DNA of 38,274 nucleotides from Anaerolineales bacterium UBA2317 (lineage in GTDB: Bacteria > Chloroflexota > Anaerolineae > Anaerolineales > Villigracilaceae): the NCBI GenBank assembly GCA_002345215.1, contig DDVH01000006.1, positions 1-38,274 of the forward strand, in the 5' to 3' direction. The notes under the pieces are model-generated. The model searched no databases. It saw only the letters and a list, made by a program, of their open reading frames with translations, and was not told where the DNA came from. The translations under genes and the position numbers were made by a program. Shown here in pieces: positions 1 to 7,850 of the stretch (positions are counted from its first letter, which is position 1; each line of letters starts with the position of its first letter).

Positions 1-1
1 C

Positions 2-76
2 TCTATCAAACGCTATCAGGATCTTAGATTGCGTGTAGGCAAATTAGGCTTTGATGTAAAACCGCTTCATCCTTGA
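2..76 (+). CDS. C-terminal fragment of an unidentified protein (cut by window edge)
   Basis: The frame starting at base 2 is open from the window edge and ends at a TGA at 74-76, giving 24 residues rich in Arg and Lys and ending in KPLHP. It lies 58 bp upstream of the glycosyltransferase gene and on the same strand, so it may be the 3' end of the preceding gene in the polysaccharide cluster. Too little is visible to name a family, and a chance open frame of this length cannot be excluded. Confidence 0.4.
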   Translation, partial: SIKRYQDLRLRVGKLGFDVKPLHP

Positions 77-134
77 CCTCAACCTGTTTCACTTCGAGAT
101 ACATTTTCTTAGCATCGAATATAATCACCCTTTC

Positions 135-1355
135 ATGAAAATCCTTTTGATTAACCAAGCCTTCGTTTCGCCTGATGAACCCGGTCACACGCGCCATTTT
201 GAAATGGCGAAATTTTTGCAAACTCGCGGACATGAACTCGTCATCGTCGCCAGTGACTTGAATTACCAAACAGGCAAACGAACTGTTGAACGAAAAGGAA
301 TTTTTGCAGAACAAACTATTGAAGGCGTAAAAATTTTACGTTCATATATTTACCCTGCCTTGCATCACAGTTATTTTTGGCGGGTGATATCTTTTTTTAG
401 CTTTATGTTCTCTTCAATTTACACAGCACTTCAAGTAAAAGATGTGGATTTAATTCTCGGCACCACACCGCCAATTTTTCAAGCAGTCTCTGCCTGGTTT
501 GTCGCATTGATTCGCCGCAAGCCTTTTCTATTAGAAGTCCGCGACCTATGGCCCGAATTTGGCGTGAGTATGGGCGTATTGAAAAATCCAATTGTGATTT
601 GGCTTGCACGTTGGCTGGAGAAATTTTTATACAAGCGTGCCACTCATATCTTGGTTAATTCGCCTGCTTATAAAGATTATATGATTTCGAAAAACGTACT
701 TGAAAAGAAGATTACATTTATCCCCTACGGCACAGACATTGACATGTTCAATCCAAAAATAGATGGTTCATCAATCCGTAAAGAATTAAATCTTGAAAGT
801 CATTTCGTGGTTTTATATGCAGGTGCACTTGGTCAAGCCAATGACATTGACACGATCCTTCGTGCAGCTCAACGCTTGAATGAAAATAAAAAAATTCGTT
901 TTGTATTATTCGGTGACGGAAAAGAACGCGAACGTTTACAAAACAAAGCAAATCAATTAAATTTATCCAATGTGATTTTTGCAGGTGTGCGACCTAAAAA
1001 AGAAATGCCACAAGTGATTGCATCTGCAGATGTGTGCCTTGCAATTCTTCAAGACGTTCCCATGTTTCGCACAACATACCCAAACAAAGTCTTTGACTAC
1101 ATGGCGGCTGGACGTGCAACTGTCCTAGTCATTGACGGAATCACACGTGATTTGATTGAGTCTTCTTATGGCGGAGTCTTCGTCCAACCTAATGACGACA
1201 AAGGACTTGCCGACACAATCCTTGACCTTTCTCAAAATGCGGATATTGTTAAACAAATGGGATTAAATGCCCGCGAATTTCTTGTGGGACATTTGAATCG
1301 GCAAGACAAGTTGAATGAAACTTTATTGTTGCTTGAAAACTTGGTGATGAAATAA
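135..1355 (+). CDS. GT4-family glycosyltransferase, WbuB-like
   Basis: A 406-residue GT-B fold glycosyltransferase that should transfer an amino-sugar residue from a nucleotide sugar during surface-polysaccharide assembly at the cytoplasmic face of the membrane. The N-terminus (MKILLINQAF, then PGHTRHFEMAKFL) resembles the WbuB group of GT4 enzymes, whose characterised member is an L-FucNAc transferase. The second Rossmann domain begins near residue 220 (VVLYAGALGQAN) and carries the donor-site block TTYPNKVFDYMAAGR near residue 320. Length is normal for the family. No clear Shine-Dalgarno precedes the ATG at 135. The next gene starts 1 bp after the stop, so the two are probably translationally coupled. 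The exact sugar specificity is not readable from sequence. Confidence 0.85.
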   Translation: MKILLINQAFVSPDEPGHTRHFEMAKFLQTRGHELVIVASDLNYQTGKRTVERKGIFAEQTIEGVKILRSYIYPALHHSYFWRVISFFSFMFSSIYTALQVKDVDLILGTTPPIFQAVSAWFVALIRRKPFLLEVRDLWPEFGVSMGVLKNPIVIWLARWLEKFLYKRATHILVNSPAYKDYMISKNVLEKKITFIPYGTDIDMFNPKIDGSSIRKELNLESHFVVLYAGALGQANDIDTILRAAQRLNENKKIRFVLFGDGKERERLQNKANQLNLSNVIFAGVRPKKEMPQVIASADVCLAILQDVPMFRTTYPNKVFDYMAAGRATVLVIDGITRDLIESSYGGVFVQPNDDKGLADTILDLSQNADIVKQMGLNAREFLVGHLNRQDKLNETLLLLENLVMK

Positions 1356-1356
1356 C

Positions 1357-2235
1357 ATGAGAGTTTTTGTCACTGGCGCCACTGGATTTACAGGCTCAAG
1401 AGTCGTTCCTCTCTTATTAAAGGAAGGACATGAAGTTCGTTGCCTATATCGCCCATCCAGTGACCGTTCTTCTCTTCCGCAACCTGAAATTGAATGGGTA
1501 ACAGGCGACTTATCCAATTCACAATCATTGACCTCTGCTATGCAAGGAATTGATGTACTCATCAACATTGCTTCGCTTGGATTTGGTCACGCGGATTCAA
1601 TTATCACAGCTGCAAAAAGTGCGGGGATTAAACGTGCAATATTTATCAGTACCACAGCCATTTTTACAAAATTAAATGCCAAAAGTAAAAGTGTTCGCAT
1701 GCAAGCAGAATCGGCAATTGAATCCAGCGGACTGGATTACACAATTCTTCGCCCAACCATGATTTATGGCAGTCCACGAGACAGAAACATGTGGCGCTTG
1801 ATAAATTTTATAAAAAAATTTCCGATCATTCCCGTATTTGGTGACGGAACTCATTTACAACAACCCATTTTTGTAGATGACGTCGCTCAAGCAGTCGTAA
1901 GTTGTTTATCAAATGAAAATACAGTTGGGAAAAGTTACAACATCGCAGGCAAATACCCATTGACTTATAACGCTGTGATTGACACAATTGCAGACAAATT
2001 AAATAAACGAATTTGGAAAGTTCATATCCCATCCAAACCTGTGGTGGCGTTGTTGAATTTATTTGAAAAGATTCGACTTCCATTTCCAATTAAAGCAGAA
2101 CAGGTGTTGCGGTTGAATGAAAATAAAGATTTCTCTTACGCCGAAGCGGAAAGGGATTTTGGATTTAGTCCACGAAGTTTTGAAGAGGGAATTAGCTTCG
2201 AGATTCGTGTAGAATCTTCTCAATGGCTCTACTAA
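1357..2235 (+). CDS. Atypical SDR / NAD-dependent epimerase-dehydratase-like protein
   Basis: A 292-residue extended-SDR-like protein. The N-terminus MRVFVTGATGFTGSRVV holds the GxxGxxG dinucleotide-binding motif, and LRPTMIYG near residue 132 is a typical SDR block. The catalytic Tyr-x-x-x-Lys pair is not seen at its expected place: the segment before LRPTMIYG reads SKSVRMQAE where active members have a YxxSKxxAE pattern. This points to the atypical NDUFA9-like SDR group. Placed between a WbuB-like transferase and a WbpL-like initiating transferase, it occupies the position of WbpV-type 4-ketosugar reductases that make the first sugar (QuiNAc/FucNAc). The missing dyad argues against simple equivalence. 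It starts 1 bp after the glycosyltransferase stop and overlaps the next gene by 13 nt, so all three are likely one operon. Confidence 0.78.
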   Translation: MRVFVTGATGFTGSRVVPLLLKEGHEVRCLYRPSSDRSSLPQPEIEWVTGDLSNSQSLTSAMQGIDVLINIASLGFGHADSIITAAKSAGIKRAIFISTTAIFTKLNAKSKSVRMQAESAIESSGLDYTILRPTMIYGSPRDRNMWRLINFIKKFPIIPVFGDGTHLQQPIFVDDVAQAVVSCLSNENTVGKSYNIAGKYPLTYNAVIDTIADKLNKRIWKVHIPSKPVVALLNLFEKIRLPFPIKAEQVLRLNENKDFSYAEAERDFGFSPRSFEEGISFEIRVESSQWLY

Positions 2236-3227
2236 CCCTTCAAATCTTTGCTACTTTTTCTTTTCTCTTCGTCGTTTTCATTCGCCACTACGCAGAGAAA
2301 AAACAAATCCTAGACCATCCCAATGAACGCAGTTCACACGTCATGCCCACACCGCGAGGTGGGGGATTAGCAATTGTTGTCTTGGTAATAGGAACAGCTT
2401 TCTTGTCAAGAAACGAAACGGATATGAATCAGGCGGCTGTTTATATTGGTTGCGGAATCGTAATCGCATTTTTAGGCTGGCGAGATGACGTCTCATCTTT
2501 ATCACCAAAGATTCGTTTTATCGTGCAAGGGTTGGTCGCTGCAATTTCAATTTATGTTTTAGGATATTTCAAATCGGTCACCATTCCATTGTTTGGTGAA
2601 TTGCAATTAGGCGTGGTCGGAATCATCATCACATTTTTATGGATACTCGGGCTCACCAACGCTTACAACTTCATGGATGGCATTGATGGCATTGCTGGTG
2701 GTGTGGCATTAGCAGGTGCATGTTCGTGGGTGTTCCTCGCTGATAACATGGGCAACAATTTTGTGTTTTGGATTTCATTTGCCATTGTCGGAAGCAGTTT
2801 GGGTTTTCTTTTTCATAATTGGTCGCCTGCAAAAATTTTTATGGGTGATGTTGCCAGCACATTTCTTGGTTATACGTTTGCGGTTCTGCCGTTGCTTTCT
2901 GCCGATGAAGGTGGCGACGCGCTTATGCTTGGCACGCTCATTATGTGGACGTTCATCATGGATGCAGGCATCACGTTTATTCGCCGTGTTATAAAACGTG
3001 AAAATGTTTTTGCCGCGCATCGCACACATGTATATCAACGCCTCGTCGCGGGCGGATACAAACATGCAACGATTAGTTTGTTATATATTTTCTTGACGTT
3101 ACTCGCAGGCTTACTTTCATACGCATGGTCTTGGGGGCAAGCCTATGCACCACCATTAATTATTATTGGATTACCATTGATTTGGATTCTTCTTTATCGT
3201 TACACAAATTCTTTAACAAAGAAGTAA
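2223..3227 (+). CDS. Polyprenyl-phosphate N-acetylhexosamine-1-phosphate transferase (WecA/WbpL-like)
   Basis: A 334-residue polytopic membrane enzyme of the MraY/WecA/TagO superfamily. It should start glycan assembly by moving a HexNAc-1-phosphate from a UDP-sugar to undecaprenyl phosphate. Visible hallmarks in order: a first membrane helix, HVMPTPRGGGLAI near residue 39, the acidic pair in GWRDDVSSLSPKIRF near residue 85, NAYNFMDGIDGIAGG near residue 145, FMGDVAST near residue 210, and a cytoplasmic AAHRTHVYQRL loop near residue 262. The last motif is typical of the WbpL/WbcO branch, which uses FucNAc or QuiNAc donors. Its start overlaps the upstream SDR gene by 13 nt. Confidence 0.88.
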   Translation: MALLTLQIFATFSFLFVVFIRHYAEKKQILDHPNERSSHVMPTPRGGGLAIVVLVIGTAFLSRNETDMNQAAVYIGCGIVIAFLGWRDDVSSLSPKIRFIVQGLVAAISIYVLGYFKSVTIPLFGELQLGVVGIIITFLWILGLTNAYNFMDGIDGIAGGVALAGACSWVFLADNMGNNFVFWISFAIVGSSLGFLFHNWSPAKIFMGDVASTFLGYTFAVLPLLSADEGGDALMLGTLIMWTFIMDAGITFIRRVIKRENVFAAHRTHVYQRLVAGGYKHATISLLYIFLTLLAGLLSYAWSWGQAYAPPLIIIGLPLIWILLYRYTNSLTKK

Positions 3228-3266
3228 ACTCAATTACTAATTACTGATCACTGATTACTTTCCTCA
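3228..3266. repeat. TGATTACT-type direct repeat, copy upstream of the heparinase gene
   Basis: The spacer before the heparinase gene consists of short iterations of ATTACT, CTGATCACT and CTGATTACT. A related copy lies at the other end of the same gene (5384-5416), so the gene is bracketed by the same low-complexity repeat. Confidence 0.5.
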
Positions 3267-3269
3267 CTC

Positions 3270-5393
3270 ATGCTTAACAAGATTAAGAACTTCGCCTCTC
3301 TCTACCGTCAACTTGGTTTTCGTTGGTCAGCTTTTCGTTTAACGTACGCCTTCCGTCTCCGCACTGGACTCATCCGCCTGCAAACTCCGCAATACAAATG
3401 GAGCGATCGTCCATTAAGCACTTGGTTAAAAAAAGATATTCCTATTGAATCTTATGTTCAATGGAGAAAAAATAATTCCCCCAAATTTTTTGATTCCGTA
3501 GGGGCGAGGTCATCTCGCCCAACTTGGAATATACAACCAGTAATAGATGAAGCAAATAAAATCTTATCTGGCGAAATCAAATATTTTTCACATCAATTTC
3601 ATCAAACAGCCTTTCCACCCAATTGGCACAAGGATTATGTCACTCTGAGCCAAAGCCCTGAACGAAGTGAAGGGGCTGGCGAAGAGTCTCTACCACTATC
3701 ATCCGAGATTCTTCGCTTCGCTCAGAATGACAAGCATAGACACTGGTCACAAATCTCAGACGACTCAAATACAGACATTAAATTCATCTGGGAACCAAAT
3801 CGTTTTGCATTTGTTTACACCCTAGTCCGTGCATACAAAGCAACTCAAGATGAAAAATATGCTCAAGCCTTTTGGTCATTGATAGAAGATTGGGCAATAA
3901 ATAATCCACCCAACACAGGCGCAAACTGGAAGGATGGTCAAGAAATTGCATTGCGTCTCATGGCTTGGACGTTTGGTTATTACGCATTTATCCATTCTCC
4001 ATTAACCACACCGCAACGAATCGCAGACTTCACAACCTTTGTCGCCGCCCAAGCCGAACGGATTTATAAAAATATTGACTATGCCATTTCTACGAAAAGC
4101 AATCACACCATCAGCGAAGGCTTTGGATTATGGTTGGTCGGGCTTTTATTCCCTGAATTGAAAGAGTCAGAAAAATATTTTTCATTAGGAAAAAAGATTC
4201 TGGAAGATGAAATCAAGCAAATCTTCCCTGATGGTAGTTATTCAATGTACTCGCTTAACTATCATCGATTTATTTTGCATATTTATTTATATGCCATTCG
4301 ACTCGGTGAAATCAACCACTTTCCACTTTCTACAAACATAAAGCAATCAGTTACAAATTCAATAGATTACCTTTACCAACTTATTGACCCAAACACAGGT
4401 CAGATCCCATTTTATGGCTCAAATGATGGCGCACTTGTTTTGCCATTGAATAACTGTGACTTCACCGATTTTCGTCCGCTGTTGCAACTTGGTTCTTATA
4501 TTACAAAAGGTGAAAAGATATTTGATTCAGGTGATTGGGATGAAGATATATTTTGGTTATGCGGAGACTCTGTTGGTCGAGTAGTTGCGAGTAATCACGA
4601 GCAACGTATCGAGACCAAAAAGAAAGAAGAAAGAGGAAAGAAGACATCGTTTCCTAATGGCGGAGTTTATATTCTCAAGAACACAAACAGTAAAGCCATC
4701 ATCCATTGCAGGGATTTCAAATCCAGACCTTCACATGCAGACCAAATGCATGTGGATTTATGGATCGGAAATCAAAATATTGCTATTGATGCAGGTACTT
4801 ACTTATACAGCGGCGAACGCATTTGGCGAAATGGACTTGCTCATACGTCAGTTCATAATACAGTGACTGTAGATAACAAAGACCAAATGAACATGGTCAG
4901 CCGTTTTACGTGGACAAATTGGTCAAAAGGGAAAGTGTTACAACACAAAGATAACTTTTGGCAAGGCGAGCATGATAGTTATAAACCTGTGTTACATAAA
5001 AGAACAGTTATGTCTCTTGAAGGAGATAGATGGCTAGTACTTGATGAACTCAAAGCAAACGAGTCACATGATTTTGCATTACATTGGCTATTGAATGATT
5101 TTCCTTACGAACAAAAACTAAATTCCATTTTGCTTTCTTTAGAATCAATGAAATATAAAATGCAACTTGGTGTATTAAATGGAAAAGCAGATTTATCTAT
5201 CATTCGTGCGGATGAAAATTCAACGCGAGGGTGGAGGTCGAGATATTATGGTCACAAAGAGCCAGCGATTTCGGTGAAATTAGAAAGCAATCAAACCAAT
5301 GTCACATTTTGGACGTTTTTCGGTTTGGAAAAAGATGAATTTGAAATAACAGAAAATACTTTTAAGTTGAATAAACTAATCACTGATTACTGA
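3270..5393 (+). CDS. Heparinase II/III family protein
   Basis: A 707-residue protein of the heparinase II/III (alginate lyase-like) family. Its N-terminal half (to about residue 390) is an alpha/alpha toroid with recognisable blocks FVYTLVRAYKAT, NWKDGQEIALRLMAW and SKSNHTISEGFGLWL. The C-terminal half is a beta-sheet domain with SHADQMHVDLWIG, AIDAGTYLYSG and HTSVHNTVTVDN. Family members cleave acidic polysaccharides; genes next to glycosyltransferases often trim or process the exported polymer. No signal peptide is visible. Two repeat-derived peptides sit in the N-terminal domain: about residues 77-85 (from 3498-3523) and 125-155 (from 3640-3735). The last codons lie in another repeat (5384-5416). 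The insertions keep the frame, so the gene probably still makes a full protein. Confidence 0.85.
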   Translation: MLNKIKNFASLYRQLGFRWSAFRLTYAFRLRTGLIRLQTPQYKWSDRPLSTWLKKDIPIESYVQWRKNNSPKFFDSVGARSSRPTWNIQPVIDEANKILSGEIKYFSHQFHQTAFPPNWHKDYVTLSQSPERSEGAGEESLPLSSEILRFAQNDKHRHWSQISDDSNTDIKFIWEPNRFAFVYTLVRAYKATQDEKYAQAFWSLIEDWAINNPPNTGANWKDGQEIALRLMAWTFGYYAFIHSPLTTPQRIADFTTFVAAQAERIYKNIDYAISTKSNHTISEGFGLWLVGLLFPELKESEKYFSLGKKILEDEIKQIFPDGSYSMYSLNYHRFILHIYLYAIRLGEINHFPLSTNIKQSVTNSIDYLYQLIDPNTGQIPFYGSNDGALVLPLNNCDFTDFRPLLQLGSYITKGEKIFDSGDWDEDIFWLCGDSVGRVVASNHEQRIETKKKEERGKKTSFPNGGVYILKNTNSKAIIHCRDFKSRPSHADQMHVDLWIGNQNIAIDAGTYLYSGERIWRNGLAHTSVHNTVTVDNKDQMNMVSRFTWTNWSKGKVLQHKDNFWQGEHDSYKPVLHKRTVMSLEGDRWLVLDELKANESHDFALHWLLNDFPYEQKLNSILLSLESMKYKMQLGVLNGKADLSIIRADENSTRGWRSRYYGHKEPAISVKLESNQTNVTFWTFFGLEKDEFEITENTFKLNKLITDY
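3498..3523. repeat. In-frame GTAGGGGCG palindromic repeat inside the heparinase gene
   Basis: GTAGGGGCGAG, GTCAT, CTCGCCC: a perfect 7-bp inverted repeat (3502-3508 with 3514-3520) and the same GTAGGGGCG head as the copies at 16268-16294, 31682-31709 and (degenerate) 35776-35804. Read in frame it encodes VGARSSRP. Confidence 0.75.
3640..3735. repeat. In-frame hairpin repeat (CTGAGC... CTCAGAATGACA family) inside the heparinase gene
   Basis: The segment opens with CACTCTGAGC and closes with GAGATTCTTCGCTTCGCTC followed by AGAATGACA. It contains internal complementary arms (CTGAACGAAGTGAAGG, CTTCGCTTCGCTCAG). In frame it yields LSQSPERSEGAGEES and SEILRFAQNDK, low-complexity peptide unlike the rest of the protein. 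A cousin with the same ends (GAGATTGCTTCG... CGCAATGACA) lies between trpF and trpB. Confidence 0.7.
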
Positions 5394-5416
5394 TAACTGT
5401 TCTCTGATTATTCTTT
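5384..5416. repeat. TGATTACT-type repeat overlapping the heparinase stop codon
   Basis: ATCACTGATTACTGATAACTG and following CTCTGATTA iterate the unit seen at 3228-3266. The final codons of the heparinase gene (LITDY, stop) are read from this repeat. Confidence 0.5.
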
Positions 5417-5749
5417 CTCAGTTAAGTAATGAAGCAGAATCAAGCCTAAGCCAAGAAAAAGTGGAACGAAGCCACCCAGCATCCACGGTCCGAGACGAAA
5501 CGGATAGGTATTTTCATCAGCGACAAATCCAATCGTATAGAGTCCAATTGAAAGAGCCAAGCCAATCGCGGTGATAACGATTCCCCATCTTAATAATCCT
5601 TTGTTGTTTGATTTTGATTCAGGTTTGGTTAAACCTTTTTCAGCCAATGCAATTGTTCCTTTGTAATTCATATAACGTAGAAAAGCCAAGAAGCCGAAGA
5701 TAATTAACAGAATGCTGACAACGCCAAAACAAGGGATGAGGTCATTCAT
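5408..5749 (-). CDS. Small membrane protein, DUF6249-like
   Basis: A 113-residue protein with three hydrophobic segments: residues 5-25 (ISLIIFGFLAFL-like stretch after the start), about 55-78 and about 90-108. A charged loop (KGLTKPESKSNN) follows the first helix. This helix-loop-helix-helix layout resembles DUF6249-type proteins, whose function is unknown. The start is placed at the ATG at 5749, because AAAGGA lies 8 nt upstream; the longer frame to 5794 would run through the terminator hairpin of the upstream gene. It lies downstream of the DUF4097 gene on the same strand but is separated from it by that terminator. Confidence 0.6.
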   Translation of the reverse strand: MNDLIPCFGVVSILLIIFGFLAFLRYMNYKGTIALAEKGLTKPESKSNNKGLLRWGIVITAIGLALSIGLYTIGFVADENTYPFRLGPWMLGGFVPLFLGLGLILLHYLTEKE

Positions 5750-5774
5750 GATAAACAGTCCTTTGTAAAAAATT

Positions 5775-5799
5775 AGGGCTTGGAAATTTTCCAAGCCCT
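5775..5799 (-). terminator. Rho-independent terminator of the DUF4097 gene
   Basis: Perfect 9-bp stem AGGGCTTGG/CCAAGCCCT, extended by A-T pairs, followed on the minus strand by TAATTTTTTAC. It starts 7 bp after the DUF4097 stop codon. Confidence 0.85.
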
Positions 5800-5805
5800 T
5801 TTATT

Positions 5806-7110
5806 TTACTTGACTGTGATGATATTGATTGAGCCGCTGTTGGTGTGAACTGTAAGTTCTTCACCTCCGCCGTTAAGTTCACCGACAACTTCTCCGCCAT
5901 TAGAATTGGAATCGCCATTCAATGTAACTGTGATTGGAATGTCGGAAGTAATTTTGCCGAAGTCGGTTGAGAGATTTACATTAAGTTTTATATCACTTGG
6001 TAAAGTTAATTCTATACTTCCAAAATCAGATTTGACATTATGTGGACCGTCACCTAATGAACCGCTGAAAGTAATTGTGCCACTGTTTGTTTTGATGTCT
6101 AATGTCACATTGACTGCGTTTTTAATTTCAATGTCACCAAAATCTGTATAAGCTTTGACATTTCCTTTTGCGCCGTCAATGGTGATAGAACCGCTGTTTG
6201 TATGTAAATCATACGAATTGGCTGAGGCTTGCGTTAATTCAATATTGCCAAAATCATCATCAACGATTATTTCATTTCGCACATTTACTTTTATGACAGA
6301 GATTTTTCCACTATTGGTTTCTAATTCAAGATTTGAGGCAGAACCATTTTCAAATTCTACATTTCCAAAGTCCGACTTTCCAAAAATATCTCCAGTAGCG
6401 CGGACATCATTTAATGTTAATTTTCCGCTATTTGATTGCAGTGTAATATCTTTGCCGCTGACTTTTTCTAAAATCAAAGTACCAAAATCAGTTGAGATAT
6501 TGATATCATCACTGCCTGCATTGACAGAACTAAGTTGAATTTTGCCACTGTTACTATGTGCTTCTACTGCACCATCAACATTGGTGACATTTACATCGCC
6601 GAAATCATCATTGATAACGACACTTCCATTGAGTCCCGTGACATCTACATCACCAAAGCTTGTTTCAATATCTACACTGGTATTATTTGGGACAATGACA
6701 ATAAAATCTACAGTGTTCACTTTATTGCGAATGTTAACAGAGCGAGGAATTTCATACTTAAGAACAATAGAATTTCCATTTTGTTCTACAGTGTATTGAA
6801 TCGTTTTGACTTCTTCGTCTGCGCGTTCTTGAGTCGAATCGTAAGCCGTTTTGACGACGCGCACTTGCACTTCATCTACATCCCCGCCTGTGACGGTGAC
6901 ATAACCTGAATCACTATCAATTGTTAAGTTGACAGGTTGCTCTGTATCAATCTCTAATGTTTCATTTTCTTCTAATGAAGATGGAATTTGTAGCGTGTCA
7001 AATGGGTTGTTGACGTTGAAGCCATTGGCGAAGTAAATCACCGAGCCAATGCCAACACAAACCAAAACCAATGCCGCTACCAATAATCCAATTACTACGG
7101 GTCTTTTCAT
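5806..7110 (-). CDS. DUF4097 family beta-strand repeat surface protein
   Basis: A 434-residue protein with an N-terminal membrane anchor (residues 5-28, VVIGLLVAALVLVCVGIG) and a long extracytoplasmic domain. From about residue 60 to the end, short units alternate between NSG-x-I and DFG-x-I/V cores (for example TDFGTLILEKV, TNSGKISVIKV), roughly every 20 residues. This is the right-handed beta-helix signature of DUF4097 proteins, often described as putative adhesins. AAGGAG precedes the ATG by 7 nt. The gene is divergent from an ECF sigma/anti-sigma pair and has a promoter-like site matching the one in front of the sigma gene (7145-7173), so it is a likely target of that sigma factor. Biochemical role unknown. 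Confidence 0.85.
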   Translation of the reverse strand: MKRPVVIGLLVAALVLVCVGIGSVIYFANGFNVNNPFDTLQIPSSLEENETLEIDTEQPVNLTIDSDSGYVTVTGGDVDEVQVRVVKTAYDSTQERADEEVKTIQYTVEQNGNSIVLKYEIPRSVNIRNKVNTVDFIVIVPNNTSVDIETSFGDVDVTGLNGSVVINDDFGDVNVTNVDGAVEAHSNSGKIQLSSVNAGSDDINISTDFGTLILEKVSGKDITLQSNSGKLTLNDVRATGDIFGKSDFGNVEFENGSASNLELETNSGKISVIKVNVRNEIIVDDDFGNIELTQASANSYDLHTNSGSITIDGAKGNVKAYTDFGDIEIKNAVNVTLDIKTNSGTITFSGSLGDGPHNVKSDFGSIELTLPSDIKLNVNLSTDFGKITSDIPITVTLNGDSNSNGGEVVGELNGGGEELTVHTNSGSINIITVK

Positions 7111-7144
7111 TTTGTTACTCCTTGTTGTATGATGTTCTATTACA

Positions 7145-7173
7145 TTTGACAGAAGAATCGAGAAAAAGTTTCA
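7145..7173 (-). promoter_or_regulatory. ECF-type promoter for the DUF4097 gene
   Basis: On the minus strand: TGAAACTTTTTC, 11 nt, GTCAAA. The -35-like TGAAAC and -10-like GTC match the layout of ECF sigma promoters. The site is the mirror image of 7246-7274 with identical spacing. Expected transcript start is about 28 nt before the ATG. Confidence 0.65.
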
Positions 7174-7184
7174 CTCAGACGGAA

Positions 7185-7240
7185 GACGGTGGACAATAGA
7201 CGGTAAAAGTGCTACGGTCTATGGTCAATCGTCCACCGTC
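7185..7240. repeat. GACGGTGGAC hairpin repeat between divergent promoters
   Basis: Arms GACGGTGGAC (7185-7194) and GTCCACCGTC (7231-7240) are perfect complements. Related copies lie at about 22704-22733 (one arm) and 24146-24205. It sits exactly between the two mirror-image ECF sites. Confidence 0.75.
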
Positions 7241-7245
7241 CATTT

Positions 7246-7274
7246 TGAAACTTTTTCCAACTTTCCCTGTCTAA
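7246..7274 (+). promoter_or_regulatory. ECF-type promoter of the sigma/anti-sigma operon
   Basis: TGAAACTTTTTC (7246-7257), 11 nt, GTCTAA (7269-7274). The first twelve bases and the spacing are identical to the divergent site at 7145-7173. The ATG at 7290 is 15 nt after the -10-like element, so the leader would be very short. Confidence 0.65.
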
Positions 7275-7289
7275 CTCTTTAGAACCTCT

Positions 7290-7850
7290 ATGCCTGCCGA
7301 CGAACAGACACTCATTCAACAAGCTCAAAAAGGCAATCAAGACGCCTTTGCTTTGCTCATCCATGAACACCAGAAATACGTCTACAACCTTGCCTTGCGT
7401 GTGGTCAAAGATGAAAATGAAGCATTGGATTTAACGCAAGAAACTTTCGTAAGAGCATGGACGGCTTTGCCGAACTTCAAAGGTCAATCACAATTTCGCA
7501 CATGGTTGTATCGTATCGTCACAAATCTTTGTTACAACCGATTGCCGAATTTACGAAAAAGCCTCAACGATTTGGGTGATGACGTCATGGAAGATATTCC
7601 ACAATTTGATAACCCGGCTTCTGAAATCGAATCAAATGAGACTAGAAAATTTTTACATCAAGCCATTGATGAACTTGATAGTCAATACAAAATTTTGATA
7701 ACGCTTCGCTATCAAAATGAACTTTCTTATGAAGAAATCGCCTCGACTCTTAACCTGCCACTTGGTACTGTCAAGACCGGCATTTTTCGTGCAAAGGAAC
7801 AGCTTCGCAAGTCACTTGCACATTTGGAGGAATCATGGATAACCGTTTAG
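7290..7850 (+). CDS. ECF-subfamily RNA polymerase sigma factor (sigma-70, RpoE-like)
   Basis: A 186-residue group 4 sigma factor. Region 2 (about residues 20-90) contains YNLALRVVKDENEALDLTQETFVRAW and the aromatic stretch FRTWLYRIVTNLCYNR. Region 4 (about 125-180) contains LRYQNELSYEEIASTLNLPLGTVKTGIFRAKEQLRK, the helix-turn-helix that reads the -35 element. It should direct RNA polymerase to a small regulon, probably linked to the cell envelope. The next gene overlaps it by 16 nt and encodes a membrane protein, the usual place of the anti-sigma factor. Mirror-image promoter-like sites in front of this gene and the divergent DUF4097 gene suggest autoregulation. Confidence 0.93.
   Translation: MPADEQTLIQQAQKGNQDAFALLIHEHQKYVYNLALRVVKDENEALDLTQETFVRAWTALPNFKGQSQFRTWLYRIVTNLCYNRLPNLRKSLNDLGDDVMEDIPQFDNPASEIESNETRKFLHQAIDELDSQYKILITLRYQNELSYEEIASTLNLPLGTVKTGIFRAKEQLRKSLAHLEESWITV

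Noticed and set aside
6155..6909. Long plus-strand ORFs opposite the DUF4097 gene
   Set aside because: They are shadows created by the repetitive DUF4097 sequence; no family signature and no ribosome-binding sites.
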